From positions 388,501 through 452,500 of the forward strand of contig JAOTOL010001656.1 in NCBI GenBank assembly GCA_034440575.1: a DNA stretch of 64,000 nucleotides. The letters are read 5' to 3'. The translations under genes and the position numbers were made by a program. This document shows, one piece after another, positions 46,859 to 59,565 of the stretch (within the stretch, counting starts at the first letter, position 1; each line of letters begins with the position of its first letter). The stretch is from Imbricaverruca yamaguchii. Taxonomy: Eukaryota; Arthropoda; Thecostraca; Neoverrucidae. The notes beneath the pieces were generated by a model that saw nothing but the letters and a program-made list of their open reading frames with translations, did not search any database and was not told where the DNA came from.

Positions 46859-48018
46859 CGGGGAGAGGAGAAAACCGAAAAAGTGTTCAGTAGTACCCAG
46901 TGGCGCAGCTTTCCGCTTTTGATTGGGACGCACGCTAGCAGTGCTAGCCGTGACTCGCCAGTGACACCCGCATCGAGAGAAACATTCTCCCAGAAACTTA
47001 GTAGTTTAACACTGCCGGACTCGGGAGTCTTATAATAGTTCTGGAGTCTTCGGAAGATTCCAGAGCGAGGTCAACGCTCTTACCTCATCTGACACGTGAT
47101 CAATCGATTGAAATGTATCATGTGCCTATCGCTAGCATGCTATGCTAACGACAAATACTACTTTTAATATGTTTGAGTCTATCACTTATTGGGTGCACAA
47201 AGGAAAAAATTAAACATAAATAGTATAAATGTTTACCCACAAAACATTAATCTGCGACAGGAAATGAACAAGTAATCCGAAGTGTATAGGGTAAAATATC
47301 AATAGCGAGGTAAAGTCACATCCAGTACACTGGCTTAGTTTCGTGTATTTGCATAAAGGTCATTGTCGGACAGGCAATCTGAGTTTTGGGCGAGCAGGGT
47401 TGAGAATGTATCATGGAAACTCTGGTGCGTATTTGCAACTTGGAAAAACACACACATTAATACTACATGACATTCCATCTCCGGTAGTGCTCTGCGATGA
47501 CGCATCGAAATAGAAGGCCTGCCAGCTACTAAAAATATAAAGTACACTTACACGTTCCAACATTACTGAGAACTCGATAAAGATATGACCAAAGATGCCA
47601 TGATCACCGCAGCGTTCATCATTTATTGCAAGATCTGTCCAAATATACATAATCTTCGGAAAGCGGGTAGAAATTTAGCCAAAATGCTTTCGAGACACAA
47701 GCTATTGAGACATAAAAGGAATGTACGGTTAGGAAATGCGAGGAATGCCATATTGTCCAAGGGATTTCAAACATTCCACGTGCTTAGATCGCGAAGATGC
47801 ACTTTTCTGTCCAGGCTACGGCATAAAAAGACGTGTGGTGGAATCTGCCCTGATTAGTTTTCCGACGATATCAAGATGTTATCTTAGCTGTCTTCGTTCA
47901 CCTCCTGGCATAATTAAAAACATAAAAAGTCTGGAAAACCGCACTTGCTGCACCCGATAAGGCGTTGATACACGCACTGCAATTCCAGGAGTATGGAGCA
48001 CACTGGTACATTTAGTGC
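46859..48018. other. Unassigned DNA
   Basis: GGAGTCTTATAATAGTTCTG / GGAGTCTTCGG near 47026-47055 is a short local repeat. No gene was recognised. Confidence 0.35.
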
Positions 48019-48023
48019 ATATA

Positions 48024-48092
<69 letters not shown>
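48019..48092. repeat. TA microsatellite
   Basis: About 36 TA dinucleotides with one GT interruption at the left edge. Confidence 0.97.
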
Positions 48093-48096
<4 letters not shown>

Positions 48097-48418
48097 ATCA
48101 TTTCACAGAAAGCGTATCCTTTTCCGCCTGGCCAGATATGTCCATTCCACCATTATATTCACCATTAGGGATTACATGACAATTCATTGATGGATTGGGA
48201 GGGAGAAATCGATGGCGCCGCTTTGTTCCTCACGCTAAGCTTAAACTTACTGGGGAGGGGGGACCGAGCTAACATTGGAGGGAGTGGACAAATGTCACCC
48301 TCCCCAAAGATGTAGCAAATGTACCAAGATGCATCCGTACCCCTGAATTGCAATGCGTATACCAACGTCTTATCTGATGCTGCAAGCACGCTTTTCTATA
48401 CATTTTTGGGTTTTCAAT
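48093..48418. other. Unassigned DNA
   Basis: GGGGAGGGGGGACC (48251) and CACCCTCCCC (48296) could pair as a G/C-run hairpin, but no flanking TTAA terminus was found. Confidence 0.3.
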
Positions 48419-49140
<722 letters not shown>

Positions 49141-49491
49141 CACTCTACCTTTCTCTCCCTCACCCCGGTCTTTTTGTCTTCCTCTCTCTCTACCTCCCTC
49201 TCTCTACCATCCTCTCTCTACCTCCCTATCTCTATCTCTCCCGCCCTCTCTATCTCCTTCGTTCTTTCGTTTTTATTTCTTTCTTCTTTTCTTTTTTCCT
49301 TCTTCCCTTCGTACCCTTTCTTTCTTTCGTTCTATTTCTTTCTCTACCTCTATAGCTCTCCCTCCCTCGTTCTTTCGTTTTTTATTTCTTTCTTCTTTTC
49401 TTTTTTCCTTCTTCCCTTCGTGCCCTTTCTTTCTTTCGTTCTATTTCTTTCTCTACCTCTATAGCTCTCCCTCTGCCTTTCTATCTCCCTC

Positions 49492-49580
<89 letters not shown>
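49141..49580. repeat. Polypyrimidine tract with 111-bp duplication and CT run
   Basis: Almost pure C/T on the plus strand. Two tandem copies of a 111-base block (about 49259-49369 and 49370-49480) are nearly identical, with GTACCC against GTGCCC. A run of some 35 CT dinucleotides ends at 49570, then CACACACACA. Confidence 0.93.
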
Positions 49581-49583
<3 letters not shown>

Positions 49584-50489
49584 TATTGTAACAGCTGAGA
49601 CAAAATCAGCTTGCTGTGAACTGACTACTTTCTGATGAACGCTGAGATTGAGGTGTGTGCCAATGTGTGCTCCTTTCAGGTTTTCATTCTGCTAAACCAG
49701 ACCGCTGGCCCAGAGGGCTGCGCAGTGGCGGATTGATTAAGGGAAATGATGACAAATGGACGCCATGCCTTATGAAGCGTTGGTGTAAGCTTCTTTTTGG
49801 GTTGCCCTAAAATTACTTTTATGGCTTAGAAGGAACTAGGATACTTTTACTACTGTCTCCAGACACGAAATTATGTGACTGCATTCCGGGCTTATTCATT
49901 TCTCAAAGAGCAAAAGACTGGAACACTCTTCCAAGCATCATGACAAAACAAAACCCTTCAAGAAAACTCCTATAAAATTAACAAGCACATCCATTCACAA
50001 TTCTGCACCATAGAAACTAAACGGCAAATCAACGCCACACCCAATTAGCTTGGGTATACCTCATTTGACTGCCCACTCTGTCCAGTTCAGCATCCGATCC
50101 CTCAAATGGCTGCAAATGTGAAATCCTGAGCCATTTCATTCTTTATCGCACCAATCACATAAAAGCTAGACTAAAAATGGAGCTAGATATTTCATCAACG
50201 ATATAACCGCAGTGCTTACCACGTTCCCCTTACTCTCCGATAGATCACTATCCGATATTACTACCCTTACTCTCCCCTTCACCGGAGCAGTTCGAGCTGG
50301 AGCTGGAGATAAAGAAATCGATCGACTAACATTCATGTTTCATAAGATTACTCCAACATCGAAGCAATTTACAGATAATTAGCTCTTTGAAAAATAATTT
50401 TGCTCTTTTGGGAACGGAAGTAATGCGTGTTGTGAGTAGGTAGTTAGATATTTGGGCTTTATGGAATACTAAACTAATTGTGCTGTGAG
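49581..50489. other. Unassigned DNA
   Basis: No feature was recognised. Confidence 0.3.
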
Positions 50490-50565
50490 TGGGCTTGTGT
50501 GTGTGTATATACGTGTGTGTGTGTATGTATGTGTGTGTGTATGTATGTATGTGTGTGTATGTGTA

Positions 50566-50597
<32 letters not shown>

Positions 50598-50625
50598 CAT
50601 GTGTGTGTATGCGTGTGTGTATGTA

Positions 50626-50713
<88 letters not shown>

Positions 50714-50733
50714 TGTGTGTGTGTGTGTGTGCA
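50490..50733. repeat. GT microsatellite with TATG interruptions
   Basis: GT dinucleotides interrupted by TATGTATG and a few GCATG or GCGTG. The alternating purine-pyrimidine strand could adopt Z-DNA. Confidence 0.96.
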
Positions 50734-51525
50734 TGCTTGTGATGCGATGTGAGATGTACGTGGACGTAAAGCTCGTGCGTTTTGCTTGCACATGATGTGA
50801 AAGTTATCGGAGAGGTACCACGGACTAAGCCTGCTTTTTGCGCCAATCCGGCGACATCACATGCAATAAATGCACCACCGGTATTGAAGCATGCGTATTC
50901 TCATTAATACATGACAATGTGATTATGTACACCAGAGTTTTCCCGTGATGTATGATTGCATGCTGTGTTTATTAACACTATGTTTCAATGTTCTGTTCAT
51001 CCATGCATCTGCCGTAAAACTAGATAAGCTACGATTCGCACGAATACACTAGCATGCGACCCATTTACATACACGCACGATGAATCCACATACTTTGGAT
51101 GCATGTACGATGGAACCATGCACGTTTGATCCATGTACATCGCATTCATGTGCCTTGTACCCGTGTCAGTCGAATCCTTGGACGTTGGATCCATTGTATC
51201 GCAACACAATGTGGCCAAACCTGATCTGTTAATCCCTTCATCAAGTCTTGGATGCCCCTGTACAATGTTACAATGTGTAACTATCAGGAGGACCAGTCTG
51301 CACCATGCATATCGTAGCAGCCGACGATAAACACAGGGAGAACTTGTGCGACGCGCGAGTCTCATTGTTGACACGCCATGCCCCGACCGGCTGGAGCCAG
51401 CTGCAACACAGCTGCGACACAGCTGCAACACAGCTACGACTCACAGCAGAGAACCTGCTGCCACGCTGCGACAGCCCGGCGGGCAGCAAAGCCCAGCGCA
51501 CTGGCACAGCCCCGCTGACAGCCCG
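50734..51525. other. Unassigned DNA
   Basis: Weak repeats of about 24 bases (ATCCACATACTTTGGATGCA, then TGTACGATGGA) lie at 51060-51190. No gene was recognised. Confidence 0.35.
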
Positions 51526-51967
51526 CTGACAGAGCTGCCGCACCCGGTCCCTGACACGACAGTCCCCTGGCAGAGCTGCCACACCCGGTCCCTGACACGA
51601 CAGTCCCCTGGCAGAGCTGCAGCACCCGGTCCCTGACACGACAGTCCCTTGGCAGAGCTGCCGCACCCGGTCCCTGACACGACAGTCGCCTGGCAGAGCT
51701 GCCGCACCCGGTCCCTGACACGACAGTCCCCTGACAGAGCTGCCGCACCCGGTCCGTGACACGACAGCCCGCTGGTAGAGCTGCCGCACCCGGTCCCTGA
51801 CACGACAGCCCGCTGGTAGAGCTGCCGCACCCGGTCCCTGACACGACAGCCCGCTGGTAGAGCTGCCGCACCCGGTCCCTGACACGACAGTCCCCTGGCG
51901 GAGCTGCCGCACCCGGTCCCTGACACGACAGTCCCCTGGCGGAGCTGCCGCACCCGGTCCCTGACAC
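51526..51967. repeat. Minisatellite, 41-bp unit, about 11 copies
   Basis: Units read CCCTGACACGACAGTCCCCT, then GGCAGAGCTGCCGCACCCGG and T. Each unit holds the palindromic GGCAGAGCTGCC. Variants CCCGCTGGTAGAGC form a sub-block at 51760-51860. Confidence 0.95.
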
Positions 51968-53884
51968 GATGGGACTGTTTCTCATCATCCGCTAGGTTTG
52001 TAGCCTCCACTCTCACGATATCTCGGCCGCGCTCTACCGGAATATAAGTCACAGTAGTCCATGTTGGACCGGAATATATGTATATGTTACCAAGAGTACA
52101 TAACTGTACCAGGAATGCAGTACAATATTCCAGGAGTGCATCTAGGATAATGTGACGGGGAAATTAGTCTAACATATTTTTAGAGACCTCAACCTATAAG
52201 AAAAGTTAAAAGCTCACCTAATTTTGGCTGTCATTTTCTTTCGCGGGCCCCCTTCTCAAGTTTTTGTTTCGGGCAACAATTTTCTCTCCTGTTATCGGCC
52301 CCTGGTTCCAGGCATACATTGGCGGTTCCGCTGGCTGATTCTTGCAGGGGACGAGAACATGGGTGTAAGAATCAGGAAATAATTCGCAGTGGAAGAAACA
52401 GCCGAAGGGCTCAAATATTTCAGCTGCTGGGTGTCACTGTCATTTATTTCAGGTCTAAAAAACTTTTCGGGCCCTACGTAAATTTTGGGACCCAACGTTT
52501 TTTTCGGGGCTCAGCCATATATGATATTGATTTTATGATAATTTTTAGGGTCTAAGCTTGATTTTGTAGGAAAGGCGGCACGATTTTGCCGGCGCAGCTT
52601 TGCCGAATACGGATGGAATTCTTGGGAGCCCACCACCTCTTATTGGCCCACAGTTGGTACCAGTCTCCAGCGGGTAAAGAAGGCAAATTTTCGTTTGGCG
52701 GCCCGCGCTAATTTGTTTAATTTTTGTGCGGCCGAAATGGGGCCACAAACATTGACAATAAGCAGGGAAGAAACCGTTATCTCGAACGACGGGGGCTATA
52801 GCCCACTTAGCCCCCCCCCACCCACTCTGGTTGCGTTATTGTACGTCACGGTGGCCGATAATCTCCCGTAGCCTCCGCCCATCCCAGCCATGGTGCGATG
52901 TCCTTCCCGTTCAGTTTTAATGCTGGTGATCATGAAACAAGGCTGACCGGCCGGGAGATTTAGGTTTCTCTTTCAATGTCCGAGACATCTCTCATTTCTG
53001 ATGGGAACGATACTAAAATCCAGCCGGAATCATTTGTTGATACGGTGCGGTGAAACGGGACGAATGGGCTGGAGCTCTCAAAATGCCATATTTAGTAATA
53101 TCTCGATCAGGTATGTGGTTTAAAGTTTATCGGCACATCCTGGCGGCACATAGTTGCGTCACGTCAGCGAGGTTACATACATCACATTAGCAAGCTTTAT
53201 ATAAAACAAAATATTTGGAAATCAATAGTAATTCACTTTGCGGCACATCTAAAATGATGGGAAAAACTACACTGCATTGAAACTAAAACTTATTGAGAGA
53301 GCTACGGAGACCAGAATCTTGAACCCCGCAAACGAGATGGGAACTCCACATGTGGAAATAGCAGTGGTAAATGGAAGCGGCATATACGAATAAGTGGCAC
53401 ATATATGCCATACTTTTGGTCAAAGCATTGAGGCACTGTCGGATCTAACCGATCGATTTCATTAGCCGTGGGCTCCTCCGAAGTAAGGTAGCTGGGGAGG
53501 ATAAGAGGATGGATTTCAGGTTCACTGTTCAATGCAATGTTCAAAGGCGCCATCAACCCCAGTGGTAGTGGAGTCCATGTCGTTAACCAGCAGAGGATGT
53601 GGGGATTGTCAACTTAATGACATTTGGACAGGCTTCTCGGAGTTGGAGCGTTCTGGAATTTCCAGAGGATGTGCGTCTCCATGCCGGTGGCTGCCGTCAG
53701 TGTACCGCTGCCACTGGAGCGGCAGACGGAGGCCCACCGGGGAGCTGCCCGGCCCAGCACGGACCGGGCCGCTATTTATAGTCCTGGCCCGGCGCATCCC
53801 TCCCACTTCTGAAGTAAAACAAAACCTGAGACAGCGTCTGCCCTCGGTCCGCACCCCAAGTCACCGTCTCCCTTGACTGTTCAC
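51968..53884. other. Unassigned DNA
   Basis: No exon, RNA gene or known repeat was recognised. A C10 tract lies at 52811. Frames at 53532-53876 lack known motifs. Confidence 0.4.
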
Positions 53885-56248
53885 TCACCGTACCGCCAAA
53901 CTCCTCCCTCTTTCCCTCTGCTCCCGCCACCCCCGCATCACCTAACTCCCCGTACCACCAGCCTCCTCCCTCCCTCTGCTCCCGGACCGCAGACTCCCTG
54001 CATCACCTGACTCCCCGTACCACCAGCCTCCTCCCTCCCTCTGCTCCCGGACCGCAGACCCCCTGCATCACCTGACTCCCCGTACCACCAGCCTCCTCCC
54101 TCCCTCTGCTCCCGGACCGCAGACCCCCTGCATCACCTGACTCCCCGTACCACCAGTCCCCTCCCTCTCTCCCTCTGCTCCCGGACCGCAGACCCCTGCA
54201 TCACCTGACTCCCCGTACCACCAGCCTCCTCCCCTCCCTCTGCTCCCGGACCGCAGACTCCCTGCATCACCTGACTCCCCGTACCACCAGCCCCTCCTCC
54301 TCCCTCTCTGCTCCCGGACAGCAGACTCCCTGCATCACCTGACTCCCCGTACCACCAGTCTCCTCCCTCCCTCTGCTCCCGGACCGCAGACCCCTGCATC
54401 ACCTGACTCCCCGTACCACCAGCCTCCTCCTCCCTCCCTCTGCTCCCGGACGCAGACCCCTGCATCACCTGACTCCCCGTACCACCAGCCTCCTCCTCCC
54501 TCCCCTGCTCCCGGACCGCAGACTCCCTGCATCACCTGACTCCCGTACCACCAGTCTCCTCCCTCCTCCCTCTGCTCCCGGACCGCAGACCCCTGCATCA
54601 CCTGACTCCCCGTACCACCAGCCTCCTCCCTTCCTCCTCTGCTCCCGGACCGCAGACCCCCTGCATCACCTGACTCCCCGTACACCAGCCTCCTCCTCCT
54701 CCCTCTGCTCCCGGACCGCAGACCCCCTGCATCACCTGACTCCCCGTGCCACCAGCCTCCTCCTCCTCTTTCCCGACGCAGACCCCTGCATCACCTGACT
54801 CCCCGTACACCAGCCTCCTCCCTCCCTCCTCTGCTCCCGGACCGCAGACCCCTGCATCACCTGACTCCCGGCCACGCTCCCCCTCCTCTGCTCCCGGACC
54901 GCAGACCCCTGCATCACCTGACTCCCCGTACCACCAGCCTCCCCCTCCCTCTGCTCCCGGACCGCAGACCCCCTGCATCACCTGACTCCCCGTACCACCA
55001 GCTCCTCCCTCCTCTGCTCCCGGACCGAGACCCCCTGCATCACCTGACTCCCGTGCCACCAGTCTCCTCCCTCCCTCCCTCTGCTCCCGGACCGCAGACC
55101 CCTGCATCACCTGACTCCCCGTACCACCAGCCTCCTCCCTCCCTCTGCTCCCGGACCGCAGACTCCCTGCATCACCTGACTCCCCGTACCACCGTCCTCC
55201 TCCTTTCCCCCTCCCGCTCCCCCCCCCCCTTTCCCGACCCGCCCGCATCACCTGACTCCCCGTACCACCGCCTCCTCCTCCCCTTGCTCCCGGACCGCAG
55301 ACCCCTGCATCCCTGACTCCCCGTACCACCAGCCTCCTCCTCCCCCTCTGCTCCCGGACCGCAGACCCCTGCATCACCTGACTCCCGTACCACCAGCCTC
55401 CTCCCTCCTCTGCTCCCGACCGCAGACCCCTGCATCACCTGACTCCCTGTACCACCACTCTCTGCTCCACCCAGACCCCATACCTCCCCCCACCCCCTCA
55501 TCACCTCCCCTGCTCCCGTCCGCCTCTGTCCCGACCCAGCCCCTGCATCACCTGACTCCCGTACCACCAGCCTCTCCTCCTCCCTTGCTCCCGGACCGCA
55601 GACCCCTGCATCACCTGACTCCCGTACCACCAGCTCCTCCTCCTCCCTCTGCTCCCGGACCGCAGACCCCTGCATACCTGACTCCCGTACCACCAGCTCC
55701 TCCCTCCCCTCTGCCCACCGCAGACCCCTGCATCACCTGACTCCCGTACCACCAGCCTCCCCTCCTCCCCTGCCCACCGCAACCCCTGCATACCCTCCCG
55801 TGCCACCAGTCCCTCCCTTCCCCTCTGCTCCCACCCACCCCATCACCTGACTCCCCGTACCACCAGCCTCCTCCTCCCTCCTCTGCTCCCGACCCACCCC
55901 TGCATCACCTGACTCCCCGTCCACCGCCTCCTCCCCCCCCCTGTCCTCTCCCCCCCCTTCCCCCTCACCTCCGTACCACGCTCCCTCCCACCTGCATCCT
56001 CCCTCCCCTCTGCTCCCGGACCCAGCCCCTGCATCACCTGACTCCCCTACACCAGCCTCCTCCTCCCTCCCTCTGCTCCCGGACCGCAGACCCCCTGCAT
56101 CACCTGACTCCCCGTACCACCAGCCTCCTCCCTCCCTCTGCTCCCGGACCGCAGACTCCCTGCATCACCTGACTCCCCGTACCACCAGTCTCCTCCCTCC
56201 CTCTGCTCCCGGACTGCAGACCCCCTGCATCACCTGACTCCCCGTACG
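53885..56248. repeat. Minisatellite, about 65-bp unit, about 35 copies
   Basis: Units combine CCTCCTCCCTCCCTCTGCTC, CCGGACCGCAGACCCCCTGC and ATCACCTGACTCCCCGTACC. Small deletions scatter through the array, becoming dense from 55190 to 56040; both edges are cleaner. The strand is extremely C-rich. Confidence 0.95.
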
Positions 56249-56959
56249 GCAGATAACCTGCATTGTATTTACTTACATCCACATCCACGCAACTGGTGGC
56301 TATTATTGCACAGGATGGAAATGAGGAAAGGAATTGGGCGAACAGCAATGGGACGGAGGAATTTGGTAAGCGGCAGTCGAAATAACTGCAGCCAGTAGAC
56401 ACAGGCTTAATGGACTGCCACGAGAACAAATGTATAAGTAGATCAAAGGGTGGAAAGATACCAGGAAATCAATGTCAAGGTAGCGATGTTCGTCCACGTA
56501 AATTGCATTAACTGCAAAAGTAAGTATGGATAGTGGCGTGCTTGCTCAGATTTGTTGGTCCTTATTGCCTCATGCTCTTCCAACAGAAAAACGGCAATAA
56601 AAAGCCTGCAACAGTTGAGTAGCAGCACCCAATAGTCGTCCCAGCAATTGTGAATATAAATCAGGCTTGTGATTAACCTACCTCACCATTAGGACAAACT
56701 TACCTAAAGTCGGACACGTTGAGTCAGATACAATACGTTATAGCAATTCAAAATATCAAAATACTACTGATTTATATTTGTTTGAGAACAATCTTGATGC
56801 CGCTCATTTGTGCCCAAAATACCACATTTTCAGAAAATGGGCACATATGTCTCACCGCATGCACGCAACGCCCTCTCAAGTAAAAACTGGTTCAACTTAC
56901 CGCAAATTCCCCTACCTGAGACTAGACAGTGCCCATCAACTATCTGTATCGCTGACACT
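56249..56959. other. Unassigned DNA
   Basis: No feature was recognised. Confidence 0.3.
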
Positions 56960-57300
56960 CCATCACCGTTCTATGTACCGCTGACCCTCTGGTATCACCA
57001 ATATTCAGCACAGCTTACCATATCATCGACCCTACATATCGATAGCATCGATATCACCGACATCATCAGTACCCCAGACCCTCTGTAACACCGACTCTAC
57101 GTACCGCCCACCCAATGTATCATCGATTCTACACATAACTGACCGTATCACCGATGTATGCATCACCGACCCTACATACCGCTAATCTCACATATCACCG
57201 ACTCTACATAAAGAAACACCCCGTATCATCGACTCTTCATACCCAGATCTCCTGCATCACCGACTCCACGTACCCCCAGACCTCCTGTATCATCGGCCGA
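56960..57300. repeat. Degenerate repeat of about 20-33 bp
   Basis: ATCACCGACTCTACGTACC-like motifs recur about 12 times with heavy divergence. The last units (AGACCTCCTGCATCACCGAC, TCCACGTACCCCC) closely resemble the 3' half of the 65-bp array unit. Confidence 0.75.
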
Positions 57301-57892
57301 CTCTCTGGTCCACTGAATCCGTATTATTGTTATCCTCTTTATCATCCGAACAGGTAGATTTCAAGCTTACTGACACCGCTGCCATTCCTTGGTATTGAGC
57401 CACCACATCGTTTTTGTTCAGCAGCAGAAACCAACAGTGGTACAGAATACGTCCTTAGGTGCACACATTTTTTGTTGTATTTCTTTGTTTGTAGTTGATC
57501 GCTGATACAACTCCGAGTTAGAGCTTGTCTGGCTCTTCAGGGCCCTCATCATAGCCATCTCCTGCATTTAGGGGCCCATCGCGGTCCTCAATAGCCGCTT
57601 CTACATCTCATCGCAGGACTATTCCAGCTCTCCAGGATGGGCCCTCACTGCTCCTTTAGCTCTTAGGTGTCTTGTTCATCCCCAGGGGGACCGTCAAATT
57701 CCAGAAGCATGCCAGCCCTCTGTGACCCTCAGGTGCCCTGTTTATTCCTCAGGGGTTCTCAATGCCCTGTCCATGCTGCAGCAGTTCAGTTCGGCTGGAA
57801 GGGTCCGTCTGGGCTCTTTCCAGCTGAGACGGACCCTTGCAGATTGCATGACGATTGGACATTCTAGCTCTCTGGCGAGTCCTCTATTATCC
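57301..57892. other. Unassigned DNA with an inverted repeat
   Basis: AAGGGTCCGTCT (about 57797) and AGACGGACCCTT (about 57826) form a 12-bp stem. Nothing else was recognised. Confidence 0.4.
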
Positions 57893-58015
57893 TTACAGCG
57901 CTTGTCAGCCCGCATGTTGAACGTCTTTAGATCTGATGGGCCATTTGCACACCACCTGCTAGATGCACGCTAGTTTTTCTTCGGCTAAATATCTGCGCCT
58001 AGGAGGAGGAGAAGC
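57893..58015 (+). repeat. Dispersed repeat, copy B
   Basis: CTTGTCAGCCC, GAACGTC, TTTGCACACCA, CTAGATGCA, TTTTTCTTCGG and AAATATCTGCG match copy A at 43200-43330 in order and spacing. Confidence 0.5.
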
Positions 58016-59565
58016 TGCCGCGCACTTCGATTCTCCCCTCATCGACCCTAGGCGTTGGTCCATCACCTAGGGGCGCTGAACGAGCGCCTAGTAGCCCTGG
58101 ATCAGCAAGGGCAGGTGCTGAAAGCGCAGTATAGTCGTATCGCCATACACATCACTCACAGGCACGTAACATCGACTGCTTCGCCTTTAAGCCATTCGTC
58201 ATTCGCCTTTAAGCATGTGTGCAGAGTTGAAGTAACCTTGATTGGTGCAGAGCTGGTCCGGATGCGACACTGTTGCCAAGTTGGATTACTAAGTCAGGAC
58301 TAGAAAGCGCCATGCCTCCGCGTGGTGGGACTGACCTGAAGACCCCGGGGCGCTAATCAACATTTCTGTGTGTCGGACGGGACGGACGGGAAGTGCCGGC
58401 AGCGGTACGAGACGAACGGCGAGTGGCCCGCGCACGACAATGCTGCCACAAACACCTGTCTGTCAACAACACGAGGAACATGTGACAAGAGACACGGTGA
58501 TGGGTGGTGACAAACTGCAAAGCGAAAAGGGCGGTTTTGGCTCTAAGTGAGATAAACAAGTGCTATCTTTAACATGAAACGTTGTTGTACGTTGTTCGCG
58601 GATGGGAATACGGCCGAAAATCTCGTTTTTTTAAAGCAAATATAAAAAAGCTTCATGGAGAATGCTCGGATGCTAATTGATCGAAGTTAAAATTCAAACA
58701 GGACATCTAACTCTCAGCGAGTAAATTATCACGCGAAACACGGCAACAAATAGTTATTACGGTTATAAAAGAGCGACGGTTGTGCCAAGCCAGCGCTTAT
58801 CGCCCATCTGAACTGCTGTACCATATATACGTGACTAGACGCGTTCGTGATCAACGTCGTATTCATTGGCAACTTACGTAGGATATGCTTTAGCAATTCA
58901 TACCACGAACGGAATGCCCACAGGCAGATGCAAAGGGGCCGCAGCACGGACCAGATTCCCGACGTTCCCGACGTTCCATACCAACAAGCGTGAGAGCGGA
59001 GAGGGAGTCGATTGTCGCCAAATGGTCCTCCGATATCGTTCCCAAGTCCACCTAACCAGCGATTATGCTTTGCGATGCCAAATCGTTATGCGGCGATTAC
59101 ATAACAACGGCTCTGACGTAATGACCGTGTGTCAGTACAAACAGGCGTGCGAAAGATTAATTCCATCCTTCTGACGATATAGGGAATAAGAAACACACAC
59201 AAAATCATCACCAGTGCAAAAGGACCGACTTAGAACTACGGATTACTTTGAGGAGCCCTAGGATCGGCTAAATAGTAAAATCCAGTCCACGGTAAATATT
59301 CAGATCAAACGGCTAACACTGATGAAAATTATGATGAAGGCCGAAACGTGGCTTCCCATAGGTTCACAATCCATGTTCTGAACTAATTGCGCGTTTCGTT
59401 TTTGCATCCTTTTCAAAATGCATGTGGTGCCACGGGGGCGCAGCCTGTTCAGCGTCCACAAAAACCCGACATCCAGTTGGGCCTCTGCGGGGTGTCCGGG
59501 TGTGGCGAGAACGCACTCTGCGGCGATTAGCAGATGCGGCCTGGTGAGGTCACCGCCAGCTGGGT
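58016..59565. other. Unassigned DNA
   Basis: No exon or known element was recognised. A CTGATGA...CCGAAACG string lies at 59319-59348 (see findings). Confidence 0.35.

Noticed and set aside
48250..48306. G-run/C-run pair resembling the TTAA-family terminus
   Set aside because: No TTAA terminus or shared CCGGTTTTTC block nearby.
52190..52780. Possible decayed transposon (TTTTCGGGCCC and TTTTCGGGGC motifs)
   Set aside because: No inverted ends, target duplication or second copy in the window.
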